A program made the position numbers and the translations under genes. Source: Hydra vulgaris (lineage: Eukaryota; Cnidaria; Hydrozoa; Anthoathecata; Hydridae). From it: a stretch of 64,000 nucleotides of DNA. Below the pieces are notes generated by a model, which searched no databases, was not told the origin of the DNA, and worked only from the letters and a program-made list of their open reading frames with translations. Numbering within the stretch: position 1 is the first letter of the stretch; the number at the start of each line of letters is the position of its first letter. The DNA is taken from positions 58,104,501-58,168,500 of the forward strand of contig NC_088928.1 in NCBI RefSeq assembly GCF_038396675.1, written 5' to 3'. Below are positions 37,449-49,460 of the stretch, in pieces.

Positions 37449-38530
37449 GTAAGTTCTCTCTATTTTTTAGATATTAACGTCTTTAGTTTATGAATGTTTA
37501 ATAGATTTATTCTTAGTATTGTTATTTTCTTATATCTAACATCCTCTAATTCACATTATATGTTCATTATATATGTGTTTTAAAATAATTGCACTTAGAT
37601 TAAGATTTTAAAAATAACAACTGTTTGGCTTAAATTGATTTTGCTACATTCTAAATTGGATTTTTTTTATTGCTAATATATTTGTGTCACAAAATAATTT
37701 CAGCGGAATTAAATAACTTATTTTCTTTTATTTATATTTCTTTAATCCTCCTGAATTCTTTACACTAAATATAAATTTATGGTAAATTTACTATATTTCT
37801 TAATTTTATGCAATAAATCTATCTTGTTCAGTTTTTTATATTTTTCTTTCACTGCTTCTAAACATTCTAAAGTAATGTTTATACATTTTTTTATAGTTTT
37901 ATGTTATTTAGTAATAAAACATGTCCTAGAAAAAGTTTGCGCATAGAAAAATGTATTTAAAAAATTTTTTATTTTTTTTATTTTTTTTAAATATTATACA
38001 ATGACTTTGAAAAAAAAAAAGAATTCTTTTTATTGGTTGAGCTGAAACTGGGGAATTTCGTGTTTAACCTTTGACATCAAAATTTTTTTTTTCTTTGAAA
38101 TCATCAATGCTTTTGTGACTTCTTGCGATGTTTTTTGCAATATCCTATTTTTTAATTTGGTGGATTTATGTCCTTGGCTTTGGTTGTTACCGTAAAATTA
38201 TATCTTTTAAATAACAGCATGTTCCTAGATCAGGCCAAAGTAAAGTTTTTTGTCTTCTTTTTTGAGATCTTAGAAAAGTCTTTTTTGAAGACTTTTATTC
38301 TTTTATTAGTACTTTCTTCTATTTAAATTTTAGTATTTATAGTGCTTGCAGTGGAAAAAAGTTTACTTTATCATTTACAGCCACAAATAGCTTGTCAAAC
38401 AAGATATTTATCCCCAAAATTTTCAGAATTTAATGTCTTAAATTTTTAATAAATGTTGATTTAATTATTTTAAGAGTAAAAATGATGTCTAAGTAATGAT
38501 TTAAAAAAACCAGTACAGTAAGTTTCATTG
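37449..38530. other. NDRG intron 3, no feature seen
   Basis: AT-rich intron sequence up to the minisatellite. No exon-like stretch that would extend the protein; exons 3 and 4 join without a missing family block. Confidence 0.5.
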
Positions 38531-38725
38531 TCCATTACAATGCCTACTTTTTCAATGCTTACCTTTTTTTTCAATGCCTACCTTTTTTTCAATGCCTACT
38601 TTTTTTTTCAATGCTTACCTTTTTTTTCAATGCCTACCTTTTTTTTCAATGCCTACCTTTTTTTTCAATGCTTACCTTTTTTTTCAATGCTTACCTTTTT
38701 TTTCAATGCCTACCTTTTTTTTCCT
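38531..38725. repeat. pyrimidine-rich minisatellite, 18-19-bp unit
   Basis: About ten copies of ccttttttttcaatgcyta. The array is strongly strand-asymmetric (C/T on plus). It lies in NDRG intron 3, about 650 bp before exon 4. On minus the unit reads taagcattgaaaa with ggtaagc-like motifs. Confidence 0.95.
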
Positions 38726-39377
38726 CAAAAATTAACAAAGTAGCTTTGAACAATGAATTGCTTTTATTTTTTGATTATCTTTACACCTAGGGATTTTTTT
38801 CTTTTATAGGACCTATAACCTTGTGATTTTTTAATTCTTTTAACTGTAGTTTTACTTGTTGAATTTTTTTAGCTAAATTTTGTAGCGGTAGTTATGGATC
38901 ACTTGAGTTTTTCACCTACTTTCAATCCTTTTTTTTTTTTAATACTAACTCTTTTTTTCGACCATTTCCACACTTTTTTTTAGTTAAATCTTTTTTAAAC
39001 TTTTAATAGTTTCATTATCATTGTAAATTTTTTAACCATGTTGAACAGTTCTTAGTGGAATTCCCAGATGAACAGACATTTCTTACTTTGACAACACTTG
39101 ATTTTGCATTAAAAAATGCAAGGTGTTTTCTACATTTCTTGTTATGTTAATATTTTTCTGCATTTTTTTCATGTTACGCACATCTTGAGTAATTACAAAT
39201 TTAGTTTTTTCAATCAAGTGCAAAATCTAATTTTGATGCATATTATGCTTTTTTTAAATGTAAGAATAAAAATATCTGTTGTATTCTTTAGTCAATAAGT
39301 GAGCGTGCACAAAATTTTTCTGGGACTTGTTTTATATCAAATATAACTTTGTTATAAAATCCTATTGTTTTTACAAG

Positions 39378-39807
39378 CTTATGAGTTACTATTTGAAAAC
39401 AAAAGGAATGACTCAATTTTCTGTTGATTATCTGCGATATCATTTTTTTGGAAGAAATGAGGAAAATTACAATAACGATCTTGTCAGTATGATGGTGGAT
39501 CAATTGAATCGAATTAAATATCCTCGTAATCTTGGTTTATTTATCGAATCTCATGCCAGACGTACACCAATAAATATAAGCCGCCCAGCCAGTAATCAGT
39601 CGCCCATGACCACTTTAAAATGTGGTGTTTTATTAATAACAGGTGATAATTCACCAGCTGTTGATGACACTGTAGATATGAACTCTAAACTAGATCCCAC
39701 AAATTCAACTTGGATGAAAATTTCAAGTGCTTCTACCTTGGTTTTAGAGGAACAGCCCAATACAGTAGTTAATGCCCTTATTTATTTTTTGCAAGGTTAT
39801 GGATACG
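39378..39807 (+). CDS. NDRG: NDRG-family protein, exon 4 (residues 196-338)
   Basis: A 430-bp exon from acceptor tttttacaag to donor gtaata. It encodes LMSYYLKTKGMTQFSVDYLR, where the family has the helical cap (YHFFGRNEE), IESHARRTPINISRP, the strand CGVLLITGDNSPAVDDTVDM, the highly conserved NSKLDPTNSTWMK, and YFLQGYGY near the end of the fold. It ends after one base of codon 339 (phase 1). Confidence 0.93.
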
Positions 39808-39945
39808 GTAATATTTGTTTTATGTTTGTATGTTTTATTTTCTAATTTTAGTTTGTTTCCTCCAAACATTTTTTACTGTTTTTTTTTTATAGTCAATGTA
39901 CTTAAAGTTTTAAAATTCATCACCATTTGATTATTTTTTTTTTAG

Positions 39946-40022
39946 TTCTTAAACTACGTGCTCCTGCTCTCTCCATGCCAGCAATAGAGACTCCTGTTGA
40001 TGGACCTTCTGCTATTTGTTGA
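39946..40022 (+). CDS. NDRG: NDRG-family protein, exon 5 (residues 339-363, stop)
   Basis: A short terminal exon after a 138-bp intron with acceptor ttttttttttag. Two bases complete Val339, followed by LKLRAPALSMPAIETPVDGP and SAIC, then TGA. The tail is much shorter than in vertebrate NDRG proteins and ends in cysteine, as many of them do. Confidence 0.85.
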
Positions 40023-41137
40023 TTACATAAGCATAATTTTGAAATATTAGTTCTAATACTTTGAAATAGAATCTTGAAAAGTATTGTAAAAACTTTCAAT
40101 TTACTTAGTATAAATACACTATATGTTTTTTTTGTAAATAATTGTATTTATTGTTCTTTTTTGTCAAAACTGTCTTTTAATGTTTTAGTACCATAAAAAA
40201 AAGGTATATTCTATTGGTATTTAAATTCTATATGTTTTTTTAATGTTATCAATCATTTACTGCTTAAAATTTTTACTTGCAAATGTTGCAAACAAGTTTT
40301 TTTGAACATGAAAAATATTTATAAGTATATAATTTCACAATTTTGGATTTGTTTGTTTGTTTTTTTGTAAATTTTGATTATTATTTAAAACCTTAATATA
40401 AATATTTTGTAAAAAATATATTTAAAGTTTTTTTTATTTAGTAAAATTTAAAAATATTTTTTTCTGGAATTCAAAACTTTTGAAAAATAATTTCAGAAAG
40501 AACTGAAATAAGAGATTTCTCTCTTTAGAAAAAATATTTTAAATAATTATACTCATGTTAATAGTAAAGAAATTGAAAATGTATAAATATAAATATGTGA
40601 GAATTGAGTTTAAAAGTTGTTTTATCTATTCATTATTCTATTAAAATATATAAATGTAGTTTTTTCTGTTAATTAAATAAGGGAAGTTTTTCTAGTTTTT
40701 GTTAGTATTTGTATTTATTGACATAATATAGCTTATAAAACAATGTTACTATGTCAATATCATTATAAACAATAAACTATGTTACTATAAAACATATATT
40801 TTACATTTTTTTTAGTATTAAAAAACATGAGCAGCTATGAGCTGTTGTAAATACATGATCTCTTTTTTTTTTCAAAGTTAAAATATCTTTTTTATAGAAC
40901 AACAAAGCAGTCTGTAGAACAATAAATTAGTCTGTAGAACAATAAAGTAGTTGGTAAATATAAACATGATTGCTTGAAATCTGGGTGGTATTAAGTTTTT
41001 TTTTAATGATACATAATTAGTTTTATGTGTGTAGACATACTTTAGTTTACATCTAATAGTTAAAATTAGTTTTTTAATAGGTTTTTGCAATGCAGTCTAA
41101 AAATTTAAATACATATTAATAATTTTAATATACAGTT
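40023..41137. other. 3' flank of NDRG gene, no gene seen
   Basis: AT-rich, probably the 3' UTR at the start. No AATAAA occurs close to the stop; the first clear one is near 40770 (caataaac). Nothing else recognised. Confidence 0.5.
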
Positions 41138-41260
41138 AATTCCTGTTAGCTTGAACCTCCAAAGAAAAAGGTTCAAATTAACAAATCTCACTAAAGCAAA
41201 TTCCTGTTAAGTTGAACTTTGGTTGAAAGGAGAAATTAGTTTGAATTAAAGCGATTTTTA
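41138..41260. repeat. pogo/Tigger-like terminal sequence, tandem
   Basis: cagttaattcctgttagctt followed by gaacctcc, then a second copy (aaattcctgttaagttgaac) within 80 bp. The tip resembles the pogo/Tigger-type ends at 47410-48809. No partner end was recognised. Confidence 0.4.
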
Positions 41261-41504
41261 TAAACATTGAGTATACACCATTATACTAATAAAAACATGA
41301 AAAATGTTTCAATGAAAGAAGTTGCTTCTCGTATTCACACTGTACACTCAAAAGATAACATACAAAAAAGTTTATAAAGGTAAAAAAATATGACTTCCTC
41401 ATGATTGGATAATAAAATTGCGTATATAAGCTAATGGTCTTTCAATAAGAAATTCATTTAAAAATTATAAAATAATTGCTTTTTTTAATGATATTTTATC
41501 ATGA

Positions 41505-41662
41505 TTTATTTTGTAACGCTCCTTTCATCTTGTTTTTCTGATTCATATAATTTGCAATCTTTTATGTTGTCTGTTAATCGTTATCTTGCTCTATAGACTT
41601 CATCTTTTCTCCTCCAGTAACTTCAGCCTCTTTGGAAGTGAAGATGTTTAAAAAAAAGTTTT
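41505..41662 (+). mobile_element. jockey-like LINE copy 7, 3' end only
   Basis: About 155 bp matching the LINE C terminus and tail: ctgattcatataatttgcaa, cttttctcctccagtaactt, then tttggaagtgaagatgttta and an A run. Severely 5'-truncated. Confidence 0.75.
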
Positions 41663-41766
41663 ATTATAGCATTATTTTATGCCTAATAATGATCTATTCT
41701 ATTCAGATCTAAATACAACAACAACAAAAAGAAAAAACTCCTGTTATTTGTGTTTTATATGGAATG

Positions 41767-41768
<2 letters not shown>

Positions 41769-41840
<72 letters not shown>

Positions 41841-41847
41841 CATATAA

Positions 41848-41881
<34 letters not shown>

Positions 41882-41900
41882 ATATATGTATGTATGTATG
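41769..41900. repeat. (TA)n/(GTAT)n microsatellite truncating a Tc1 copy
   Basis: (TA)n passes into catataaata and then (GTAT)n. Its right edge cuts the Tc1 transposase reading frame on the minus strand. Confidence 0.95.
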
Positions 41901-42548
41901 TTTGGCACATACCAACACCTTTGTAATTGAAGCATGACCAGATTCCTATCGAGCCTCCTCCACTTTGTACAGTCGGTCTAATGTATCTGGTGTAATACTT
42001 TTCGTGAGCCATTCTTTTGACTGTTATGTTAGATTTGCGATTGATAAGCTCAAAGTTACTCTCATCACTCCACATAATGTTTTTCCATTGTTCTATTGTC
42101 TAATACCTTCTTTCACAACACCATTTTAGTCCCCTTTGTTTATCATATGGATGCAGGAGCGGTTTCTTCAAAGCAGAGTAGACTCCAATCTTGTATTTGA
42201 TAAGTATTTGGCGGACTGTGCTTTAAGAAATAGATGTATTTCACGTTGTATTGAATTCTGTGGTCAATTCTTTGTAACTAATTCTTGGATTAGCTCTGAC
42301 AGCTCTAAAAAGGGTACTATTGTCCTTCCTGGTGGTTGATAAGGGTCTACCTGGCCTCGTGTTCTCGCTGGCACCACCAGTGTGAAGAAAGTTTTGCTTC
42401 ATTGTCCGCACGCATTTCTCAGAAACTCCAATTAACCTGGCGATTTCTCTAATACTTTTGGTTCCTTCTTTGATGTGAGCAATAATTTGCCACCTTCCAC
42501 CTTAAGTGATACGTCTTTTGCCTATTTTTCGCGTCTTTTTAGTGCAAA
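41901..42548 (-). pseudogene. Tc1-like transposase relic, truncated by microsatellite
   Basis: Minus-strand Tc1/mariner transposase. The helix-turn-helix region includes GRWQIIAHIKEGTKSIREIA and a second motif RPGRPLSTTRK. The catalytic core has MWSDESNFELINRKSN (the conserved W-D-E-S block with the first or second Asp) and [19 protein letters not shown]. The frame then runs into (TA)n at 41900, so the C-terminal E/D is gone. Frameshifts occur near 42140. Confidence 0.85.
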
Positions 42549-42972
42549 ACTAACAACTTTAGTTTATTTATTAAATAATGATTAACTAATTCCAGGTAAG
42601 TCATATTTATATAAGGTTTTTTGACAAAATCAATTAATTTAGGCCTATTAATGAGAAATATGGAAAAAAAAACTACTAATTAACTATCAATTAACAAGAT
42701 ATAAGACTTTTTTGATTGTGTGTCTAAATATATGAATAAAATAAAATCAAGCTTATCAATTAACTTTTTTGTGTTAATTGGTATAGAATGAGTAATAAAC
42801 ATCCTGTAAAAAAAATTAAGGTACTCTATAATAGTTTCACTTCCTCTATTAAATTATATATATTAAATTATATATAATCAAACAAGCTGTAGCACTTTTA
42901 TTTTATTTTTATTTTAAGTATTTTCTTGCATATATGTAAAAAAAAAGTGAGTGCGTCTAAATTTTTGAAAAT

Positions 42973-42975
<3 letters not shown>

Positions 42976-43063
<88 letters not shown>

Positions 43064-43080
43064 TGTATGTATGTATGTAT
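42976..43080. repeat. (TA)n then (GTAT)n microsatellite
   Basis: (TA)n ending in catatatgtatgtatgtat. The region 42549-42975 shows no further recognisable element. Confidence 0.95.
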
Positions 43081-43412
43081 GCATTTATATCATCATATGT
43101 AGTTTAGTATTTTTAGTATTTAGCATCATTTATGCCTTTTAATTGTTTATTATGATAAACATTTTGTTAATTATAATACTTAGTTAATTTTTTACTAATA
43201 ACTTTATAAAGCTCATACTAAATTACATATTATGATGCTCTGATATTTATGTTTATGCATCTCTTTAATGTATTGTACTGTTATTTTTCATTATTTTTTA
43301 TTTAAGCAATATGTTTATGTTCTTTTTCTATTTCTCATTTTCTTTACATTTTCATTACATTTTCATCACATTTTCTTTCATTTTTCATCACCTTTTCTTT
43401 TTCTATAATTCT

Positions 43413-43418
43413 ACATCT

Positions 43419-43449
<31 letters not shown>
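43413..43449. repeat. (CA)n microsatellite
   Basis: cacacacacacaca interrupted once by aaa. It is the only clear CA tract in the window. Confidence 0.95.
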
Positions 43450-43901
43450 CGCTATAGAATCTTTTATGGTAAAAAAATCTTTTGATGACGTTTTTGTTAC
43501 TTAAACAATAAAAAAGCAATAAATAAAGCAACTTTTAATTGTCATCTTTTTGTGAAAACCAGTGCATTAGTTGCAGAAGTAAATTATTTTTTTTATTTTT
43601 TTACAAAACCAAAAAAAGAAGTTTTGATTACTGAACTTTTGTTTTTTATTTTCTAAATTTTTATTTTTACTTGTGGCGAACATGCATAAAATGATTTAGC
43701 CATAAACGCTGTGGTGTGTACATCAACTCAGGGGTTTTAAAAGGGTGTGCTTTCTAATTAAAAGAAAATTCTTTTATTTTATTCTAGTCTTGCTTTGTTT
43801 TGTTCAATTTGTACCCACATTTTATAATAAAACAGTTTATACATATTTGAATTTATAAAGAGCAATATTTATAAAATCTGGTGTTTATAACTATATTATA
43901 T

Positions 43902-43916
43902 TTTAATTTTTTTTAG
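43902..43916 (+). promoter_or_regulatory. 3' splice acceptor upstream of MPST start
   Basis: ttaattttttttag ends 17 nt before the ATG at 43934. A candidate spliced-leader or 5'-UTR acceptor. Confidence 0.5.
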
Positions 43917-43933
43917 AAAAATAAATATCTAAA

Positions 43934-44441
43934 ATGTTTTTGAAAAAAAATTTACTTTTAAATATTAAATTCACTTTAAAATCTTGCAAACTTTTTGCAT
44001 CGACAGAGAGTTTGATATCTTGCTCACAACTATTTGACTTCATGAAAAAGCCTTTGTGGTATGAAAGTTATCGAATTCTTGATGCGCAATGGGATTTGAA
44101 GAATGAGGATTACCGAGCAAAGCATTTATCAAAAAGAATATTTGGATCAAAGTACTTTTCATTTGATGAGTGTTGTGATAAAAAATCTGCTTATCCTCGA
44201 ATGCTTCCTTCTGAAAATTATTTTGAAGAATATGTCAGCAACTTGGGTATAACAAATAATCACCATGTTATTATTTATGATAATCATGAAGTTTTTGCAC
44301 TTTATTCTGCACCTCGTGTATGGTGGATGTTTCAAGCTTTTGGCCATGAAAAGGTTTCTGTTTTGAATGGTGGTTTAAGAAAATGGGTTGAGGCTGGATT
44401 TCCCACAGTTACTGGACCTTATGCAAATGAAGAGTTGGAAG
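43934..44441 (+). CDS. MPST: 3-mercaptopyruvate sulfurtransferase, exon 1 (residues 1-169)
   Basis: N-terminal exon of a two-rhodanese-domain sulfurtransferase, which transfers sulfur from 3-mercaptopyruvate to thiol acceptors and contributes to hydrogen sulfide production in cysteine breakdown (family knowledge). Residues 1-30 are Lys/Leu-rich without acidic residues until E25, compatible with a mitochondrial presequence. The first, inactive rhodanese domain spans about 40-165: RILDAQWDL, AYPRMLPSENYFEEYVSNLG, HHVIIYDN, SAPRVWWMFQAFGHEKVSVL and NGGLRKWVEAGFP, all as in MPST. It ends in phase 1 before a gtatgt donor and joins exon 2 at 49533 as Ala170. Total 316 residues, against about 297 in human MPST, the excess at the N terminus. 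Confidence 0.93.
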
Positions 44442-44957
44442 GTATGTTTAATGTTAAATGTATACTCTAAGATATAATTTGATTCTTAAGGGAATTCTCA
44501 GAGTTTCAGATTATTAATAGTTTGTTGAAGTATAAAAGTGTTTTTTTTTTCAAAAAAGTTTTGTGGCTTACTAGTAAATCTTAGGTTTTATTTTTCTCAT
44601 TTTGAATAAGTTATGTTAGTTATTTGTTATCTATAAATTATGTTAGTATATTTTTATCCTATTTTGAATTATTTTAAACATAAAAATTTCTATTCTGTGT
44701 TAGGTGTAGCGCATATAAAAGAGAATAGTATTTAAGGGAAAAGTTATATTATTTAAAGGAGAAGTTGTAAGATATTAATATAAAGGTTCTGCTTAAAACT
44801 TAATTTTTGACAAATGAAGATATAAACAAGGTACAAGATTTTTTAAGTGCCAACAATTTTTAAAGCCTGATTACACTGAAAGTTATCATTTTTATTGGTG
44901 ACTGATATATATTTTTACTAATTTCTTTTAGCTTTAAGATGGTTTTTTTGTTTTTTT

Positions 44958-45076
44958 TTGTTGATAACAAGTAAAAATTATTAAGCAGGGGGATCTTAAT
45001 AAGCTTGGGGTGGGTGAGGAAACTTTCCAAAAATTATTTTAAAAAACCCTACTGTATATTAAGCACCTAAGAGTAC
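44958..45076 (+). repeat. dispersed repeat shared with 8438-8575
   Basis: gttgataacaagtaaaaatt through attaagcacctaagagtac matches the reverse complement of 8438-8575 in order and spacing, at moderate identity. Confidence 0.6.
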
Positions 45077-45154
45077 ACCCAAAAGGATAAAAGTTAAAGT
45101 GATATCAAGATGAAGTTTGCTATCTGAACAGTTTTATTGGCCAAAAAAGTATGA

Positions 45155-45165
45155 ATATATATATA

Positions 45166-45239
<74 letters not shown>
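45155..45239. repeat. (TA)n microsatellite
   Basis: (TA)n with one aatt interruption at its left end. It lies upstream of the minisatellite repeat family copy 3. Confidence 0.95.
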
Positions 45240-45241
<2 letters not shown>

Positions 45242-45329
45242 ACCGTAGATGTTGTCCGAAAGTTTTTTCCATATTTTGTTGACAAAAAGTAAAAAATAAA
45301 ATGCAAGACCGGAACTTTTTTTTTTTATT

Positions 45330-45555
45330 AATTGATAGACTGCCTGCCCCAACCAAACCCTCAGTCGATGTAGCAACACTCCCTTGCGGGTCAGGCTAAA
45401 AGATAGTAGATGTAGCAGCACTCCCTTGCGGGTCAGGCTATTTGTCAGTCGATGTAGCAGCACTCCCTTGCGAGTCAGGCTATTTGTCAGTCGATGTAGC
45501 AGCACTCCCTTGCGAGTCAGGCTATAAGATAGTCAATGTAGCAACACTCCGCGCA
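45330..45555. repeat. dispersed repeat with 42-45-bp minisatellite, copy 3
   Basis: The leader ttaattgatagactgcctgcc is followed by about 4.6 units reading cagtcgatgtagcagcactc then ccttgcgagtcaggctat. The unit is about half G+C in very AT-rich surroundings. Copies at 60-345 and 5285-5410 share the leader and/or the unit. Confidence 0.85.
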
Positions 45556-45732
45556 TGATTTACAGTAAAAAAAAATAAAAATAAAAACATTTTATTAAAA
45601 AAATTAAAAATAAAAACATTTTATTAAAAAAAAAACATTGTTTATATTGTTAAAAACATTCTGGTCAATTAAGTTTGCGTTTTTGTGGTTTTTTTAAAAA
45701 ACGATTTATTTGTAATTAAATTAATGGCTTTT

Positions 45733-45766
45733 ACTTTCGTCCAACACGCAAATGTTGGACGAAAGT
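45733..45766. repeat. hairpin, 14-bp arms
   Basis: actttcgtccaaca and tgttggacgaaagt enclose cgcaaa. Short perfect inverted repeat, function unknown. Confidence 0.85.
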
Positions 45767-45853
45767 CAAAAGTAATTAAAAGTGACGTATGTGTTGGCGT
45801 AAGAATCACTTTTTTCCTTCCGCTCTTCCCAAAGCCAACAAACTATAGATCTC

Positions 45854-45948
<95 letters not shown>
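45854..45948. repeat. (TA)n microsatellite
   Basis: (TA)n with one aca interruption, just before the SINE fragment. Confidence 0.96.
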
Positions 45949-45951
<3 letters not shown>

Positions 45952-45975
45952 AATTAGTAAAAATACATATCTAAT

Positions 45976-46124
45976 TTTTTTTGTTTTTTTGTTATTCACC
46001 TCCTCAAGGCCATGAAGGCCACTACAGATGAGGAGGCTACTTAATAGTGGTTATAACCCTCTCTCAACTCTATAACTCCGAAACACGAACCTCGACGAAC
46101 AAGGCCGCTGCGCGGAGAAACAAG

Positions 46125-46126
<2 letters not shown>
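45976..46126 (-). mobile_element. tRNA-derived SINE, head replaced by (TA)n
   Basis: The body matches the SINE at 6115-6364 closely (gccatgaaggccactacaga, aacaaggccgctgcgcgg). Where the tRNA-like head should follow after aaacaag, a (TA)n tract begins. The T-rich stretch at 45975-45991 corresponds to the A tail. Confidence 0.85.

Positions 46127-46219
<93 letters not shown>
46127..46219. repeat. (TA)n microsatellite
   Basis: Uninterrupted (TA)n starting exactly inside the SINE body. Confidence 0.97.
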
Positions 46220-46222
<3 letters not shown>

Positions 46223-46319
46223 TAAAAGTTCCAGGTAAAAAAAAAAAGGTTAGAGAAAAATATATAATATTTGTTAAAATTTACTAATAAATATATTTTA
46301 CTCATTTTAGTTTGAACAT

Positions 46320-46320
46320 T

Positions 46321-46404
<84 letters not shown>

Positions 46405-46540
46405 TATACACATATATATATATGTATATATACACACATATATATATATATATGTATGTGTATATATATATATATATATATATACATACATACATACATA
46501 CATACATACATACATACATACATACATACATACATACATA
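46320..46540. repeat. compound (TA)n/(CATA)n microsatellite
   Basis: (TA)n with gtacatatacacata variants, ending in about 60 bp of (CATA)n. Confidence 0.97.
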
Positions 46541-47409
46541 AATTTATATAAAGTAAAACAGTATAAAATATCTTAATTGCAATTAGTGTGCCAAAAAAAA
46601 TATCAGAGAAATTTTGAAAAAAGAATTTAACAAAATCTTTCAAGAAATTTTAATAAAATGTAATTTGCTAAATCAATAACATTAATTTATTTAGTTTATT
46701 ATAAATATAAAAAAAGTATATAAATTTAAATAAAAATGTTCAACATTTTTCTTTATTCATTATTCTGCACTTCAAACACATGATAATTTATTTTAAAATT
46801 ATCAATTGAGATAATTTAACACACATCCCAACCTGCTTGAGTTAATTGCCATTATTTGAAATTGATTTTTAGGTATTTTATCATTTACATATAAACAAAT
46901 ATTCTAATCTAAAAATTGACTAAAACATCTAAAGTTGAAATAATCTTAGGTACTCACAAGGAATTAGATCATGCAATTTTGTGATTTAACCAATGTTTAA
47001 AAGTTTCTACTATTTTACAATTATGTTAAAATATATGTTAAATTTATGTTTTATTTAGTTTTTACATAATTTCAACTTTTATAATTTAGTTTTAACATTT
47101 AACAATATTAAATGTTAAAATATAAAAAAATCCAAATTCAAAAGGTTGCATTTAATTAATTTTTTTTTTTTGCTTTAGCATGAAATTATTCATAGGCTAT
47201 ATTTTTGGTTTTATTTTGCTGGGTCTTGAGAAAAAACATAGACTATATATAAATTGGTCATCTTTGACCCGCCATGTTAAAATCGCATTTTTGTTCATTT
47301 CTAAGTTAGATAAATATTCTATTATTATTGTTTCCTAAATAAGTCTTTAAACACCAAGCAATACAAATAACCAGTTATATTATAACAATTATATTTTATA
47401 TTTAATATA

Positions 47410-48404
47410 CTGTAGAATCTCACTAACTCGGAACCAGAATTATACTGAATTTTACTAAGTTGGACAGATTTTTAATTTCCTATGAGTTTTCTTAATCAAC
47501 ATGGTGTAAAACTGTATGCTAGTTAAATCAAGCTATTAGAATTCTGTTTATTTTGAGTCCCTTAGGTAAAAAACTTTGATTACGTCAAACTTTTATTTCG
47601 AACTGCTTATTAGTGTATATATATACTATAATAAAACTTAAAAAAATTCAAAAACTATAATAAGAATTTAGAACTTCAAACGTTCAAATTGGGTAAAATT
47701 TAGAACTTCAAAAGTTAATTGGGTAACCTTCATGTCAAATATAATTCAAATATTTTGATTAAGCTTCGATTAGATACTACTTATTAAAATAAAATGTTGA
47801 AACTTAAAGAAAGCTCAAAACAAGAACTGTAACTGAAAAATGCAAGTTGACAAAAGAGAATCATTTGCATCCATATCAATAAAATACGGCGTTCAAAAGC
47901 AAAGATTGGTTTGTTAAAAGAAAAAACAACAATATATTCAAAAGTCAAAAAAATAAGACTTGCAAAAAGAATCAGGGGGCGAGTCTGCTTGATTAAGCAT
48001 GTTAAAGTGACTTTAAATACCTAACACTAAAACATTTCTGTCTGGAACTATTTTCAAAGTCAAAATTTGTATTTTGCTAAAGAACTTGGGTGTGACATTT
48101 AAAGAAACAATGTTTTGTTTAAAACAAACTCATGTGTTTCATCGAAAATTGATATTTACATATTATTAAAAATAATATAGAGTTTTTATTCATTTCATTC
48201 TTATTCCATTGCCCAAGTTCAATCATTCATCAATCAATTCATTTTATTTTAATTTGTTTAAAAATTCAATTTTTAAAAAAGTTAAAAAAAGCTGCAATAA
48301 AAGATTCTTCATGCAATGTCATTATCTCACACTGCATAAGTGCAAATAAAACTCTTAAATATAAAACTCTAACACAAGAGCAAATTTTCTGAAGTTGCTT
48401 TTGA

Positions 48405-48483
<79 letters not shown>

Positions 48484-48809
48484 CGAATTTCTTATATTTT
48501 ATATAAGAAATTCGTAAGGCAATTGATGCCCTAAACAAAATTCTGGGTGGTCAAATTTTTTCAAACATCAATTTCGGATTTTTTTCTTTATATAGTATTA
48601 TTATATATTACATATTACTGTATATACTACATACTATAATATATTTTATTTAACCTAAAATGAGATAATTCTATATTATATGAAATAATTTTTATATATT
48701 AAAGAACTTTTAATTTTCTCAAAATCTCGTAAGATCGGACTTTTTCAAACATACGCCTGTCGGACTATACCTGCTCTCCTTGAGGTTCCGATTTAACGGA
48801 ATTCTACTG
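47410..48809. mobile_element. pogo/Tigger-type non-autonomous element
   Basis: The left tip CTGTAGAATCTCACTAACTC and the inverted right tip CAGTAGAATTCCGTTAAATC both continue into ggaacc, and TA flanks both ends. CAGTAGAA(T/C) tips with TA duplication are typical of Tigger/pogo elements. At 1.4 kb it contains no transposase frame. It encloses a (TA)n tract and a hairpin at 48411-48517. Confidence 0.6.
48411..48517. repeat. (TA)n followed by 17-bp-arm hairpin
   Basis: (TA)n to 48480, then ttacgaatttcttatat and its exact complement separated by ttt (48481-48517). Confidence 0.9.
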
Positions 48810-48832
48810 TAATTATATAATTTATTATTTAA

Positions 48833-49460
48833 GGGGTATCCATAAAGTACATACGCAATAAAGCTACAGATTTACTCTCCCCCTTGAATGCACCGTGATG
48901 CTTTCAACGACCCCTCCCCTATATTTGGATTTGATGTTTTTTGTATTTTAAGAGAACATGTTTTTGTATTTGTGTTTCAATGTATTTGAAAGCTGTTTTT
49001 ATATATTTTAATTATTATTGTCTTTTAATTATTTACCCCTCCCCTTCCCTTCCCCCATCCTTCCCCAATTTTTGTTTGTTCTAAAAAGTCCTCAGTTTCC
49101 TGTTCGATTGGCATATACATTGAGAATCAATAAAAGTCAAGGTTACCCAAATATTGTTACCCTCTGCGTAGGCTCTCACTATTTATTACAAAATCATCAC
49201 CCTTCTTGAACCCATTCGTTTCTCAAAACATTGAAAACAAAAAGGATTTTAGTTAATTTGACATTTCTATGCTACCTAACGTAATATTGATTTTAAATTT
49301 CAATGCTTTTGTTTAAAAAAAGAAATCAAGTTTCATGATAGATAGTCAAACCGCACGCGTACTCGTTGTCTTTAACACCCCTCCCTTATGTACGCATTCG
49401 TACGTATTTGGATAACTCCCCCTCCCAAATACCTGCGTACTTACCTTTGTGGAAGACCCC
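48833..49460. mobile_element. MITE with GGGG tips
   Basis: The left end ggggtatccataaagtacat and the reverse complement of the right end, ggggtcttccacaaaggtaa, show a common diverged pattern continuing to (g)tacgca. It is flanked by TTAA/TAAA-like bases, so the duplication type is uncertain. C-rich internal stretches (cccctccccttcccttcccc region near 49040) stand out. No coding. Confidence 0.5.

Larger units (their letters stand above)
43081..43916. other. 5' flank of MPST gene
   Basis: AT-rich with a C/T-rich stretch of acattttc repeats (about 43340-43410) and a (CA)n tract at 43413-43449. No promoter motif can be supported. It ends in a strong acceptor, ttaattttttttag. Confidence 0.5.

Noticed and set aside
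38528..38743. Phe/Leu-rich small membrane protein
   Set aside because: Product of translating the 18-19-bp minisatellite.
45330..45555. CRISPR array, because of regular 42-45-bp units
   Set aside because: The whole unit repeats without variable spacers, and the genome is eukaryotic.
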